Program-made: the position numbers and the translations under genes
Notes under the pieces: model-generated
Seen by the model: only the letters and a program-made list of their open reading frames with translations
Databases searched by the model: none
What the model was told of the DNA's origin: nothing
Shown: positions 10,641-25,702 of the stretch, one piece after another
How positions within the stretch are numbered: position 1 is the stretch's first letter
Layout: every line of letters starts with the position of its first letter
NCBI RefSeq assembly: GCF_009905375.1
Contig: NW_027417565.1
Span: 22,085-86,084, forward strand
Direction: 5' to 3'
DNA length: 64,000 nucleotides
Source: Apium graveolens
Lineage: Eukaryota; Streptophyta; Magnoliopsida; Apiales; Apiaceae

Positions 10641-11226
10641 CCTACTAGATTCAGATAGAAATTAACAATGATACCTTTGCAAGAAATAATCACTATAATT
10701 TACAGGAAGTCTCCTGGAATCAAACTTAAATCAATAAAAAAAAATGACAAATGACAATTGTTAATATATAAAAAAATAAATCTAACTTGTTACTAAATTT
10801 AACATTTCCATCTAGTTTTGGAGAGCAAATGCTGTGCAGCATAGCCGTAAATACAAACTCAACTGCAACATCAAATGAAATATCCTCAAAGAAACACCAG
10901 TCCAAAACTGTTACAAACCTACACCTAACCTCTGCACAATGTGGTACAAGGGGGAGTGAAAATAACAAAATCCACAAATACATGGGTAAATTTAACATCA
11001 AACACATATGACCTGATTCTATACAAGTTAAAGGATATACAAGTAATACAAATTAAGTATTATGACCTGTAGTCTGATCCCAGTTCTCTAAGCCAACTCA
11101 ACCCCAGTAGCAAGTTTCAAGGTAACGCACGCATCAAAGATGAAGGTTCAATTCATTTTAGACTTCGAAAAGTTGGGATAAAGCATTAAGGTGTGACCAG
11201 AAAGGAGGAAATCATTAACGATCCGG
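10641..11226 (-). other. 3' flank and probable 3' UTR of the CDPK gene
   Basis: No coding frame is supported. Reading away from the stop codon at 11227, the first several hundred bases probably are the 3' UTR. AT-rich stretches around 10730-10790 could hold a poly(A) signal, but I cannot pick one. Confidence 0.45.
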
Positions 11227-15881
<4,655 letters not shown>

Positions 15882-16020
15882 GTTTAGTTGAAGTGGATTA
15901 ACGGTGGCTGTGAACGGTGGCTAAGGGCGGAGAAAAATGGAATGTTTGTGTGAAAAATGAGGGCTAAGGGAGGAAAGTTATAAAAAGTCATTGGTTTGTG
16001 AAAGTAGTATAATTGACTAC
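15882..16020 (-). promoter_or_regulatory. 5' UTR/proximal promoter of the CDPK gene
   Basis: The start ATG at 15881 fits the MGNC acylation motif and no in-frame upstream ATG is needed. A TTATAA-containing stretch lies at about 15976-15990, 95-110 bases upstream on the gene's strand, and could serve as a TATA element. This is inferred from position only. Confidence 0.4.
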
Positions 16021-17768
16021 TCGGTTTATTATTGGAGACTTCTCCTAGGAGTGCAATTGGGTGTCTGTGACTTTTTTGTACTTATTTTAATACCAGCCTT
16101 CTAGATTGCTTTTGATCTTTGTATTACGAAATGTAAAGTTCCCGATTTTTTTTTTAAAATCCTTCCTAAATGAAAGGGACCCCACATACTTACATGAAAT
16201 TATAGGAATCCCTCATATTTCATCGATTTTTAGTAGTGATTACAGATTCTCAAACGATGAATGGGGATAATTAAACAATGTATCTTTACATGCACATTCT
16301 AATCACTAATTTTATACACTCTTAGTGAGTTGGCATAATTTTATTGAAAAATGCGAAAATTTCCGAAAACGGTTCCTAAAATTATTCACAGACTATTGGT
16401 TATCATTATTTTATTACTTATTCCATAATAATTGTTATAGGCCCCACATACATAAATATGAGTATACAAATAAAAATAAGTCACATGTTATTTGAAAAAA
16501 AAATTGAAATTATTTCCCGGATGTGAAGCATTGCTCAATTTTATTTGTACAAACAGGAAATACATCATTATTAATAATAAATTAAAAATGTATTAGAGAA
16601 TATATGTTAGTATGTACATGGACACACCGTAACAAAACCAATTTAGTAATTATTACTCTTGGAATACTGATGTTTCCATTAATAATTAATATAGTCCAAT
16701 CCAAGTAACGTTTACGTTTGAAGGTGTTATTAATGTAATGCAACTCCTAACCCCTAATGCCCCATTGCCCAGCCCACAAAAGTTAACATAGAGAAGTTTT
16801 TTTTGGGGAGTTTGTAAATCTACTTAAATTGACAAAAATGGGACGTCCCTATTAAAATGGCAGGAATAAATACTATCTTATGTTTCGTTTTTTAATCTGA
16901 ATTATTTAAAAGTATATAATATATGAATATATGAATATATTTCTAATTTACTGGAAACTTATAAATTGCACGCAAACCGTACATATATTTTAACTTATTT
17001 CGGGTACTAAACTCGCACATTTTTACTGTCACTCTGGTTTACAGTTATATTAGAAAAAATGAGTCAGAAAATTATGAGAAAAATCTTGCGAGTATTCTCT
17101 TCTACTTGGGTTATATTCAGACGAAGGACAGATGTGATGATGTTTTTTGACCAAAACTTTGACCCCAGACAATGAGTGTAGTTAGCCGTTATTGACTATG
17201 AACAGTGGCGTTTGCCGAAGAATCAGATGACTCACCAAAAGATGCCTTGCCAGGTCATTGCCGGCAACCCCCTCTGGCCCCACTGCAAATTCCTTTCATT
17301 TTCTATTTTCCATTTTACGAGGAAACACTGGAGTCCGGAGGCTTTTCTTCTAGTTATCAAAAATACCAATCTTTTACTTATATTTTTTACAAATAAAGTG
17401 CAATTAAATTTAGGCGGATATACCATTAATTGAATCGAGTTCTTTTAGTTGCATGGAGTTGAAAAAACTCGTCGAAATTATATTATATTTTTTACAAAAA
17501 TATTTTTGACCTTGAATATATTTCAAAAGAGCACTTTATTTTTTGTTTTTAGTTAACTATGTTTTATCATAATTTTAGTTTCATACAATCAATATCAATA
17601 AATTAATGTAACAAAAAATTCAAATTACTAATTTCACTCTTTATTAAGAATTTATCCGATATATTCTAAAAAAATTACCCAAGTTTTAAATTATATTCTC
17701 TTTTCTTGTAAAACCATGACAATTAATATGTATCAAAAACTAAGGTATAATAATTGCTGTGTCTATTA
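16021..17768. other. Intergenic/upstream region of the CDPK gene
   Basis: AT-rich DNA with no supported gene. Two W-box-like cores (TTTTGACC and CTTTGACC, 17140-17165) lie side by side about 1.26 kb upstream of the kinase ATG; such sites bind WRKY factors, but distance and number make this weak. Short frames at 17205-17433 have no recognisable features. Confidence 0.5.
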
Positions 17769-18003
17769 CTCCCTCTGTTTTTATTTATATGACGTTTGAC
17801 TTTTGTGCACACACTTCTAAGTGCTTTGACCGTATAGATAAAATAATATTTTTTAAAATTTTCTTTTTGTAAATTAAAGTTTTAGTTTTATATTTTTATT
17901 CACAAAAAGAAAAAAATGAAAATAATTATTCTAACTATACGGTCAAAGCACTTAAAAGTGTGTGCACAAAAATCAAACGTCATATAATAAAAAACAGAGG
18001 GAG
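17769..18003. mobile_element. Stowaway-like MITE (235 bp)
   Basis: Ends CTCCCTCTGTTTTTATTTAT and its inverted partner (AAAAACAGAGGGAG) are flanked by TA on both sides. Long inverted arms include GACGTTTGAC, GTGCACACACTT and AAGTGCTTTGACCGTATAG. The form is that of the plant Stowaway MITEs that open with CTCCCTCCGT-like termini. Confidence 0.9.
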
Positions 18004-18690
18004 TACTAAGGAACGTGAGTTTCAAGACTCGATTTGACTGCTCTTGTGTTTCGTAACTCGATCTGTCTTAACAAGATGCTTACGTACCTTGCTGATTGCC
18101 AAGGATCAAGTCAAAAAATGTAGTTCTGATTTGTGGGGTGAGGCCCCTTATATAGATGTTGGGAGTCCTTAAATTGTACTTGGTTTAGGAGACTTGGTTG
18201 TCTAGTCTTAGAATTAGAATGGACTTTGGAGTCCTAGGAAGTAGGAAGCTGATTCTTTATCCCATGAGATTCCTTGGAGGCCAATTCACAAGGATTTATA
18301 TCCCCACTAGGACTTATCTTAATAGCTATTTTTCTCCCTTATTAATTAATTACGAAATTAATTAATATTCAGGGTTTTGTGCCTTTTTTGTTCCATCAGG
18401 CCTGATCAATGTGTTAACCTTTTTGGTCTGAATGTCATACATCTTCTTATTGGGCCTTGTAACCCAAATCATGTGTAATTAATGCAATATTAACTACGTA
18501 ATCAGGATTTATTTATTCCCTATTATTTGTCCCCCAACTTATGGGAAACAGTGACTAGATTTCGCAGAAGTTAAGTTCATTTGTTCCCTTACAGCGTATC
18601 GTTTTGCGTAAAGTGTGGAGCGACCTACACATTTACAACGATTTGCTTTAATCCCTATTATTTAGGAATTTATCTTAATTTTCAGGAATT
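18004..18690 (-). other. Probable 3' LTR region of the Tat-like element
   Basis: Noncoding DNA between the MITE and the minisatellite. The minus strand has a polypurine-like GTTGGGGGACAAATAATAG at about 18523-18545, the expected signal next to a 3' LTR for a minus-strand element. No second LTR is available for comparison, so this stays inferred. Confidence 0.35.
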
Positions 18691-18970
18691 TTCCCTTGAA
18701 CCCTGAGATTTTTCCTTAATTTTCTGGAATTTTCCCTGAATTTAATGGATTTTTCCCTCAATTCTGGGATTTATCCTTAATTTTCTGGATTTTTCCCTCA
18801 ATTCTGGGATTTATCCTTAATTTTAAGGAATTTTTCCCTTAATTCTGGGATTTTTCCTTAATTTTCTGGAATTTTTCCCTTAATTCTGGGATTTTTCCTT
18901 AATTTTCTGGATTTTCCCTTATTTCTGGGATTTATCCTTAATTTTCTGGATTTATTCCCTATTTTCCGAA
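18690..18970. repeat. Minisatellite, about 40-bp unit, 6-7 copies
   Basis: A unit of 39-41 bp with the parts TTTTCCCTYAATTCTGGGAT and TTWTCCTTAATTTTCTGGA is repeated about six and a half times, one copy being half length. It lies in the noncoding part of the Tat-like element, upstream of the antisense ORF. Confidence 0.85.
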
Positions 18971-19084
18971 AATATTTACATTTTCGGGAAATATTTTAAG
19001 GAATTTCCTTTAATTATTATTGTTTTTTTCCAGGATTTTTCTTCCCTCTTTTTCTTTTTTCTTTTCTTTTATTTTTATGCCTGG

Positions 19085-19440
19085 TTCGACCAGGATCCTG
19101 GTCGAATTAGCCATCACTTTGCCCTGGTCGACAGGGTTTCGAGGAGTAAGGCTTCGAGCAGGAATCCTGGTCGAATTTCGGCCAGGATTTTCTCCCTATT
19201 TATTTTTTTTACAGGATTTTAATCCTTTCGGTCAGAATCCCTTGTTTTTGAACGAATTAGCTTCCTTAGATAGCCCTGATCAAAACTATATCAACCTCAA
19301 GAACTTCGACCAGAATTTCTATATAATTTCTGGTCGAATAGGGTCAAGTTCTGGTCGAATTATCCCACTTTCTCAGCCCTGATCGAAACCATTTCGACCT
19401 CAATCATTCGACCAAGAACATAATATTAGTTCTGGTCGAA
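19085..19440. repeat. Cluster of CGACCAG/CTGGTCG inverted motifs
   Basis: A perfect 22-bp palindrome with half-site TTCGACCAGGA lies at 19085-19106. Further copies of CTGGTCGA or its reverse complement occur at about 19120, 19167, 19310, 19331, 19352, 19407 and 19431. The cluster lies 0.5-0.8 kb upstream of the TATA box of the antisense ORF. Confidence 0.75.
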
Positions 19441-19643
19441 TTAGGTCAGAAAATCAACTTTTCATCCCTATCTTCCTGGGCTTTGTTTTTAGGCCATCTT
19501 CAATTAGCTGGGCTTTTTTCTAAGCTTATATTTTGGGCCTTAACTTGGGCCCATTGTTCCAGTCTGGGCTTTCCTTGATTTTGAGCTTCCTTGGGCCCAT
19601 CTTTTGGGCCTTTTTATCCTTCTTATACATTTTTATTCCTTTA

Positions 19644-19645
<2 letters not shown>

Positions 19646-19678
<33 letters not shown>
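19646..19678. repeat. (AT)n microsatellite
   Basis: About sixteen AT dinucleotides in the upstream region of the antisense ORF. Confidence 0.95.
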
Positions 19679-19680
<2 letters not shown>

Positions 19681-19859
19681 CTAGGCCTAAAGATCTGGGC
19701 TGGATTCTTTCTTTAACCTGTACTTGGGCCATGATTTGGGCTTGGCCCAAATTCTTGATTTTCTAGAACTCCTAGGTTCTCTCTGGATTCTTTCAGAAAT
19801 TTCCAAAAATATCTCTTTAATTCAAATTTTATTTCTGGATCCTTCCAGAACAGTTTCTT

Positions 19860-20061
19860 CTTGGGCCCATATGGGCTTTTCTAGGCCCAATTAGCCCATT
19901 TTTGTGCCTATATAAGGATGAGATGAGAGTGTGATTTCCTCACACTTCTCATTTCATTCTTCACTCAATCTCTTATATCCTCCCACTCTCAACACTCTTC
20001 TTCTTAGAGTTTTTCGGCCTCCCTTCCTTCCAAGGTTTCCATGTTTCTTCATTCTCTATCA
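19860..20061 (+). promoter_or_regulatory. Promoter and leader of the antisense ORF
   Basis: A TATA box (TATATAAGG, 19909-19917) lies about 150 bases upstream of the ATG at 20062. It is preceded by several TGGGCC/GGCCCA motifs (19545-19890), similar to the site-II elements bound by TCP factors in plant promoters. A CT-rich leader (CACACTTCTCATTTC...) follows, typical of a plant transcription start. The ORF thus seems to have its own plus-strand promoter inside the minus-strand element. Confidence 0.6.
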
Positions 20062-21662
20062 ATGGCAGACAAAGGTGCTGAAAGAGCGGCCAAGATTGCC
20101 TTGGCTTCAAAACGAGGTAAGGATGTCGAGATCCGCTCTTCTTACATGTCTTTGATAGATATGATCAATACTAGGGGGGACGAATATCCCTCCACTGCAC
20201 ATCTTGACTCTTTTAATCATTGCAACACTTGGCACAATATAGATTATGATAAGTTAAATGCACGTTATAACGTCCGTCCTCCCCTTAGGCTAGTTCCAGT
20301 TTCTGGTGGCGACCGTACATGCCACTGGAAACCCGATACTCTTTTTGTTTACACAGATGCTCTTGATGCTGGGCTTAGGTTTCCTTTTCATCCCTTCATT
20401 CCTCACCTTCTAGCTGATTTACAAATAAACCCATGTCAGCTTCCTCCAAACGCTTGGAGGAACATTTTATGTTTTATGGTTTGTTGTCTTAGGGGATGTT
20501 TTCCCTTATCCGTAGCTGTTTTTAGGAAGGTTTTTCAATGTTACAACAGTTCTTCTGGTAATTGTGGCTGGGTCTATGTTAAACAAAGGCCCAAGTGTAA
20601 GCATATTTTTAACAGCGCCTCCATTCCCGATAATAACCAAAATTGGAGGAATAGTTTTGTCGGGTTAAGGTGGGAGAATGGTGACTGGGGCACCCTCTTC
20701 AGATCTTCTTTCGGGAAGGTTAGTGATGGTAGCCTCAAATTCATTCACTTAACCCCCAAGGAAACTATCATTTATGAGGAGCTTACTCGGGATGACGGTG
20801 CCACTATTAGCTGGACTCTTTTAGGGGAATTCTCCCTCATCCACGTGGGGCTATCCTCTATTTCTTAACAGGGTATTTTTCTTCCCTTCTCATTTCTATT
20901 TTGTTTCATGCATTATTGACACCACTTATTTTGTTTTTTCTCTTATTTTGCAGCTGCTAAGAAGATCAACGAGGATAATGTGCCTCTCGTTGAGGAGACT
21001 GCCAGGATGAAGAAGGCTCGTCTTGCGGGCCTTGATACTCGAGGAAAGGCTACGGAGCCTAGCTTCCTACAGAAGCACAAGGAGCCAATGGTGGAGGTTC
21101 CAGCTGAGGGGCTGAGGGCCACAGTGCCCCTATCACTACTGTTGCTCCTGTCACTGCTGCTACGGGCGCCTTTCAGCCTCTCTGGGGATTCTGCCGAGGG
21201 GATACCGTGGTTGGATCCACGAAGCACGCTTGGAATTGGTCTTACCATGGCGTAACTCCCAAAGACTTCACCGATGTGGTGGCCACTCCTGACTTGGAGA
21301 GGATAAAGCTCATGGGAGCCCAGTTCTTAGCCTCGGTATGATTATTTCTTGAAATTTTTCTTTCTTACTTGTAGCATTCACTTGACTTACACTTTTGTTT
21401 ATTATTTTGTTTCAGTCTAACGCCTACTTCCAAGGCGCTGTGAGGCAAGCTGAATCATGGAAGAGGGCTTCTGACAAAGATGATAATGCTCTCAGGAAGC
21501 AGCAGAAGAAGTATGCCGCTTTGGAGCGGAAGCTGAAGCATAAGGAGGAGGAGCTCGGGAAGTCTAACGCCGAGCTGGTGGTGCTAGGGGCCAAGAAAGA
21601 CAAGGCGATTGATAACTATCTGGACTCGGAGGAGTTTACCCAGTCCATGAGGGTGAGGGATG
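20062..21662 (+). pseudogene. Antisense spliced ORF of the Tat-like element, PF04195-like
   Basis: The protein starts MADKGAERAAKIALASKRG (ATG in a good context; another ATG seven codons upstream is possible) and continues with RPPLRLVPVSGGDR, FHPFIPHLLADLQINPCQ and WRNILCFMVCCL, the style of the plant putative gypsy-type transposon family (PF04195). Three exons are visible: 20062-20872, 20954-21335 and 21416 onward, with GT-AG borders and matching phase (Q|AAKKINED). The third encodes a charged coiled coil (KYAALERKLKHKEEELGK). Lesions: a TAA at 20866 just before the first donor, a frameshift in exon 2 near 21110, and truncation at 21662 by a chromovirus LTR. Its acidic C-terminus seems to survive at 54510-54587. 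Function unknown. Confidence 0.7.
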
Positions 21663-21931
21663 TGTAACACCCCCAAATCCGGGGTCGGGGATTCGGGTTG
21701 TCACGAGTTCCATTTCCCTTATCAATACTTAATCTTAACAGTCAACCAACTACTGAGTACTGTGACCCCACAATACACACACACACACACCACAAGTTAT
21801 AGTCTCAGAGATGAATACCAAATATAACACAAGTCATTTTATTCCACAATTATAAACCGTTACACCTTAAAAGGGTTTCTGAATAAATTTACATTTCCTT
21901 GCCATTATTACAATTTATAAATATACATAAG
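21663..21931 (-). repeat. 3' LTR of the host chromovirus, outer part
   Basis: These 269 bases start with TGTAACACCCCC and end at the ATAAG target duplication (21927-21931). They continue at 45484 once the 23.5-kb insertion is removed. A short CA repeat is at about 21775-21790. Confidence 0.8.
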
Positions 21932-24900
21932 TGTGGCAACCCAAAACCCGGGATCAGGAGTCTCGGAAGCCACGCTATCTAAACTTACACAACTCACACT
22001 ACAATATATAAATACTCACGCTTCACGACCCCACACTTAACACACACACATTACAGGTTATTGTCTTGGAAACGAACCATCATTACTAGAGAAATTTTAT
22101 TACAACCCAAATGTAATTAGTCTTACCGGGGGTGACCTTTAAGTAAGGTTAATCCGCCGGCCGAATATACGTTTCTTATTTCTTATTTTACATAAACCAT
22201 ACTTATAAATAAGCCGAACTATAAATAACTGAAAACTAATCCAGCTTATTCCGACTACCTGAGGTACTGCACCAAACAATCTACGGAACATCTGGCCATT
22301 TCCTACCTGTTTCCTGGCTGTGGTTCTCATGGCAGGCATCTTGATTCACTGTTGTGTTGTGTCAATTTAAGAAAACAAGTGTGAGCTAAGATGTTCAGCA
22401 TAATAATGTACATTATGAAAATGACTGTATAATAACATCATATATTATATATATGTTTTATTTAAAAGTAGATGTCTTGGTGTCCCACACCTTCTTATGA
22501 AAACAATTCTTTTAAGGGGGTTTTATAACCTGCGAATACCTTAATAGTAATCCCAGCACCTAGGCTTGGGTTACGATATTGCATATCAATTCCAATTGGA
22601 AGATTTTGGACATCTCACAGGAGCCACCGCATATGATGATCAGTCGTCCTACGGAAAGTAACCTTCTTTACTAGTAAAAGGACGAATACCGTCATCTCTC
22701 GGGTATCACCCCGGCCGCATTCGGGCTACGTGTCCCATTTTCGGGTATACACATACTTCACAAGTTCCAGAGTATACAAAGTACCTTTGCCTGCGGTACC
22801 TTTGGTAGCCCATCCAGCACACGTAGTACCAGAGTCTACCCCTCCATTGTCCTTCAATAGAATTCTATCAATCTCGGGAACTTGAACCACATCGAAGTTC
22901 CCCAAGCGTTTTGTTTGTTAATAGAGATAGCTTATCTTTTTAAAATATAAGTGTATATATATGTATACACGTACTTCCGAGAATTTCGGAGGAAGTACTA
23001 GGGATGTGTGTTGACCGTTGTCAACAGATAATTAATAAGGGGAAAAGTTTCTTCTTGAAACTATATTCAATATAATAATAAGTCGGGATAATATTCACCG
23101 ACGATCTGAAATTATTCAAATGATACTTCTAAATCAAAAGGTATATCAGGATCTATGATCTTTAAATCAATAACAATCCTTAAATAAATAATCATTAATT
23201 AAATAGTAGTCTATAAATAATTAAATGATAATTGATATTAATCATACCTCGAATGAGTTATTCTTTTAAAAGATTTATTTAAATAGTATTCCTCAACTAG
23301 TTTGTGTTTACATAATTAATAATCTATAATGATTAATCGGGTTTGAAATAAATAAACGTTGAAGTATACTACTCCTATAATAAAGGAATACGTATATAAT
23401 ATTTAATATCCGAATCAATAAAATATAGTTGAGGGAATATGCTCATTGGGAAATCGTTTTAAAAGTTCGAGGTGTTTTAATGTTTCGTAAGTGGACGATG
23501 AGTCCCTTTAAAACGTACCACTATGAACGTATAACCGTCCTTTAATATCTCCGGAACGATTCCCGGGTTTTATCTTAATCCCCGACCGACCCTCGGTGTT
23601 ATACAATACATCACACTTAAAGCGAAATAATCATTTCACGATATATACTTATCGTACAACATCGCTATATTATGCGAAAATTCAACAACTACGTATCATG
23701 GCAAACATGGTATTTATGCGATGATAGTAAAACAATCCTTTCACAATACAACAGTAAAATGGAGTTGGGTTTGTAAACTTTCCTGGGTATCTCGAGGTGG
23801 AGGATGCTCTAGGTTCCGCTCGGAAATCTATAACCGTAAACACATTTCATTTCGTTAGGTTCCGTCCTAATTCACGGTAACTCGCACTCATGCGCTACTC
23901 ATTATACACCCTCTCAACTCATACTACCCTTAACATTTCTTTTAAGTCATAAACACTTTATGGTCACTTCATTTTCCTAAGTATCTTGAGTTCATTCTCA
24001 TTATCGTTGTCGGCTCCGCTTAAGGATTCTTACGGTTTCTACTCGCGCGGTCTCGGCTCCAACATTTTTATAAAATTGAGAAATAAATATTTTCACTTGC
24101 AATTATTATGACAGTTAGGAAACTCCACATGTTACTGTCTGTAAAAATTTCATGATTTATGAATACTTTTAAGTCTATCCTTTATATTTTCAAAGTTCGT
24201 GGTTCGTAGCAGTTTTTGTCGCGTAAAACACTTTTACTAAAACGATCATAACTTTTGATCCGTAAATCGAAATTAAGAGATTCAAGTGCCTAAACGATCC
24301 TTATAACATTGTATATCCTAAACAAAGGTTATTTCTCAAGAATCTACAGTTTAAAATTTCGAGACTTTCTGCAGAAACTTAAAGTTACGGTTTGTTGGTT
24401 TTAACGAAGTTACATTTACGATCGGGGTTTCGTTTACGCCTTAACTATCAACAGAACCACCAACAATCATCATATCATCATCAACACACAAAATCCTCTC
24501 AAGAACATCATGTACTTGAGGCAACAACAACCAACCTTAAATCTACTCAACTTAATCATCAAGATTTCATCAACAACACTTAGTAAGCTAGGTTTACTAA
24601 CACCCACTAAATGGATCTTAAACATGAACCTTAAATAAAGTTAGGCCAAAGATTTTTATCTTTCTTGAAAGCTTGAGATGTGTTCTTGAGGATGGTGGAG
24701 GCTTGGAAGTGCTTGGTATGATTTTTGGAACCTAAAACCACCATTAAAATCAAGAAACCAAAGAGAGGTTACTATTCACACTATTTACTAGTGAGTTTCT
24801 TGAATTTATTCCACCCATCAAACCTTGATAAAAAGAGATTAAAGATTTTTCTTACCTTAGTTTAGTTGCTAGGAGGCTTGGGAAATAATTTTGTGATTTT

Positions 24901-25669
24901 ACAAGAACTAGAGCTTGGAGTTTTGAATTGCAATTCCCTTTTTTTCTTCAAAATAACCGAATGGAGCTAAATGTGGGTGGGGGGGGGGGGTATTTATAGC
25001 ACTTGGTTGCATCTCTTGGATGATTTCTATGTTGCTTCTTGGAAGGTGACTTGATATCTTTGCAAGTTGATCTTTATTCTTCCTAGGATAGCTTAGGTTT
25101 ATTCCTTGTCTCCAAATCCATGGACAAATCTTTGTAGCTTGCTAGCTTACAAGCTAAACTACAAGGTTAGCTCCTTAGCACACTATTTGCTAGCTAGCTT
25201 GGTCATCCTAGGGTTAGCTCACTATTTGATGAAGTAACCATGGTTACTTCCTTACCATGGTTTAGTTAGTGCGTTACGTTTAATTAATCATTTACGCGTT
25301 CGCTCGGTTACTTAAACGTTCTCCGCAATACTTATTCGTAAATGGTTCGCAATGTAATTCTTTTCGTTTCTAGTTCTTATATTTTTATTTATCCTAATTG
25401 AATATAAATCCGTAGGATTTTAATCTCGTAATTATATTGTGATTCCCGTAATCCTTGATAAGTCATAATTACGGTCATTTTTCAAAGTTCGTTTTCTTCG
25501 AAAACTAATAGTGTTTACAATACACTTATTTGGTACGTATAGTTGTAATATCGATTCCGAAACTCATTTTCTTATGCACTATATAGTGTGGGCTCAAAAG
25601 TTTTTGCCGTCTATCAGGGTTACTATTCATTAAACGTTTTACAGGGTCTCAAAAATTCGAGTTATTACA
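21932..25669 (-). mobile_element. 3' LTR of the 23.5-kb chromovirus
   Basis: This 3738-bp LTR pairs with 41749-45478. On the sense strand it opens TGTAATAACTCG at 25669. A sense TATA box (GCTATAAATA, 24991-25000) has a run of C immediately downstream, longer here than in the other LTR. A 20-bp perfect palindrome (half-site GAAGTAACCA) is at 25231-25250. A 66-residue small ORF lies at 22139-22339. Confidence 0.92.
22139..22400 (-). other. Leader module and small ORF, 3' LTR copy
   Basis: Minus strand: a degraded TGAAC-N6-GCTCA hairpin (22384-22399), a stretch ending in ACAACAG, nine bases, then an ATG (22339) for a 66-codon frame starting MPAMRTTARKQVGN. It differs from the 5' LTR copy by a few mostly conservative changes and keeps its length. 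No family recognised. Confidence 0.45.
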
Positions 25670-25685
25670 GTCTTCCCCTCTAACA
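25670..25685 (-). promoter_or_regulatory. Polypurine tract of the 23.5-kb chromovirus
   Basis: On the minus strand the purine run TTAGAGGGGAAGAC stands directly before the LTR start TGTAATAAC, as expected for the plus-strand primer. Confidence 0.8.
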
Positions 25686-25702
25686 AGGATTCCGTCCCGG
25701 AA

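Noticed and set aside
17205..17433. Three overlapping short frames near the CDPK upstream region
   Set aside because: Overlap on both strands, no motif, no codon signal visible.
19020..19382. 120-residue frame over the CTGGTCGA cluster
   Set aside because: Its sequence is explained by the repeated palindromic motifs; no domain, and it lies upstream of the promoter of the antisense ORF.
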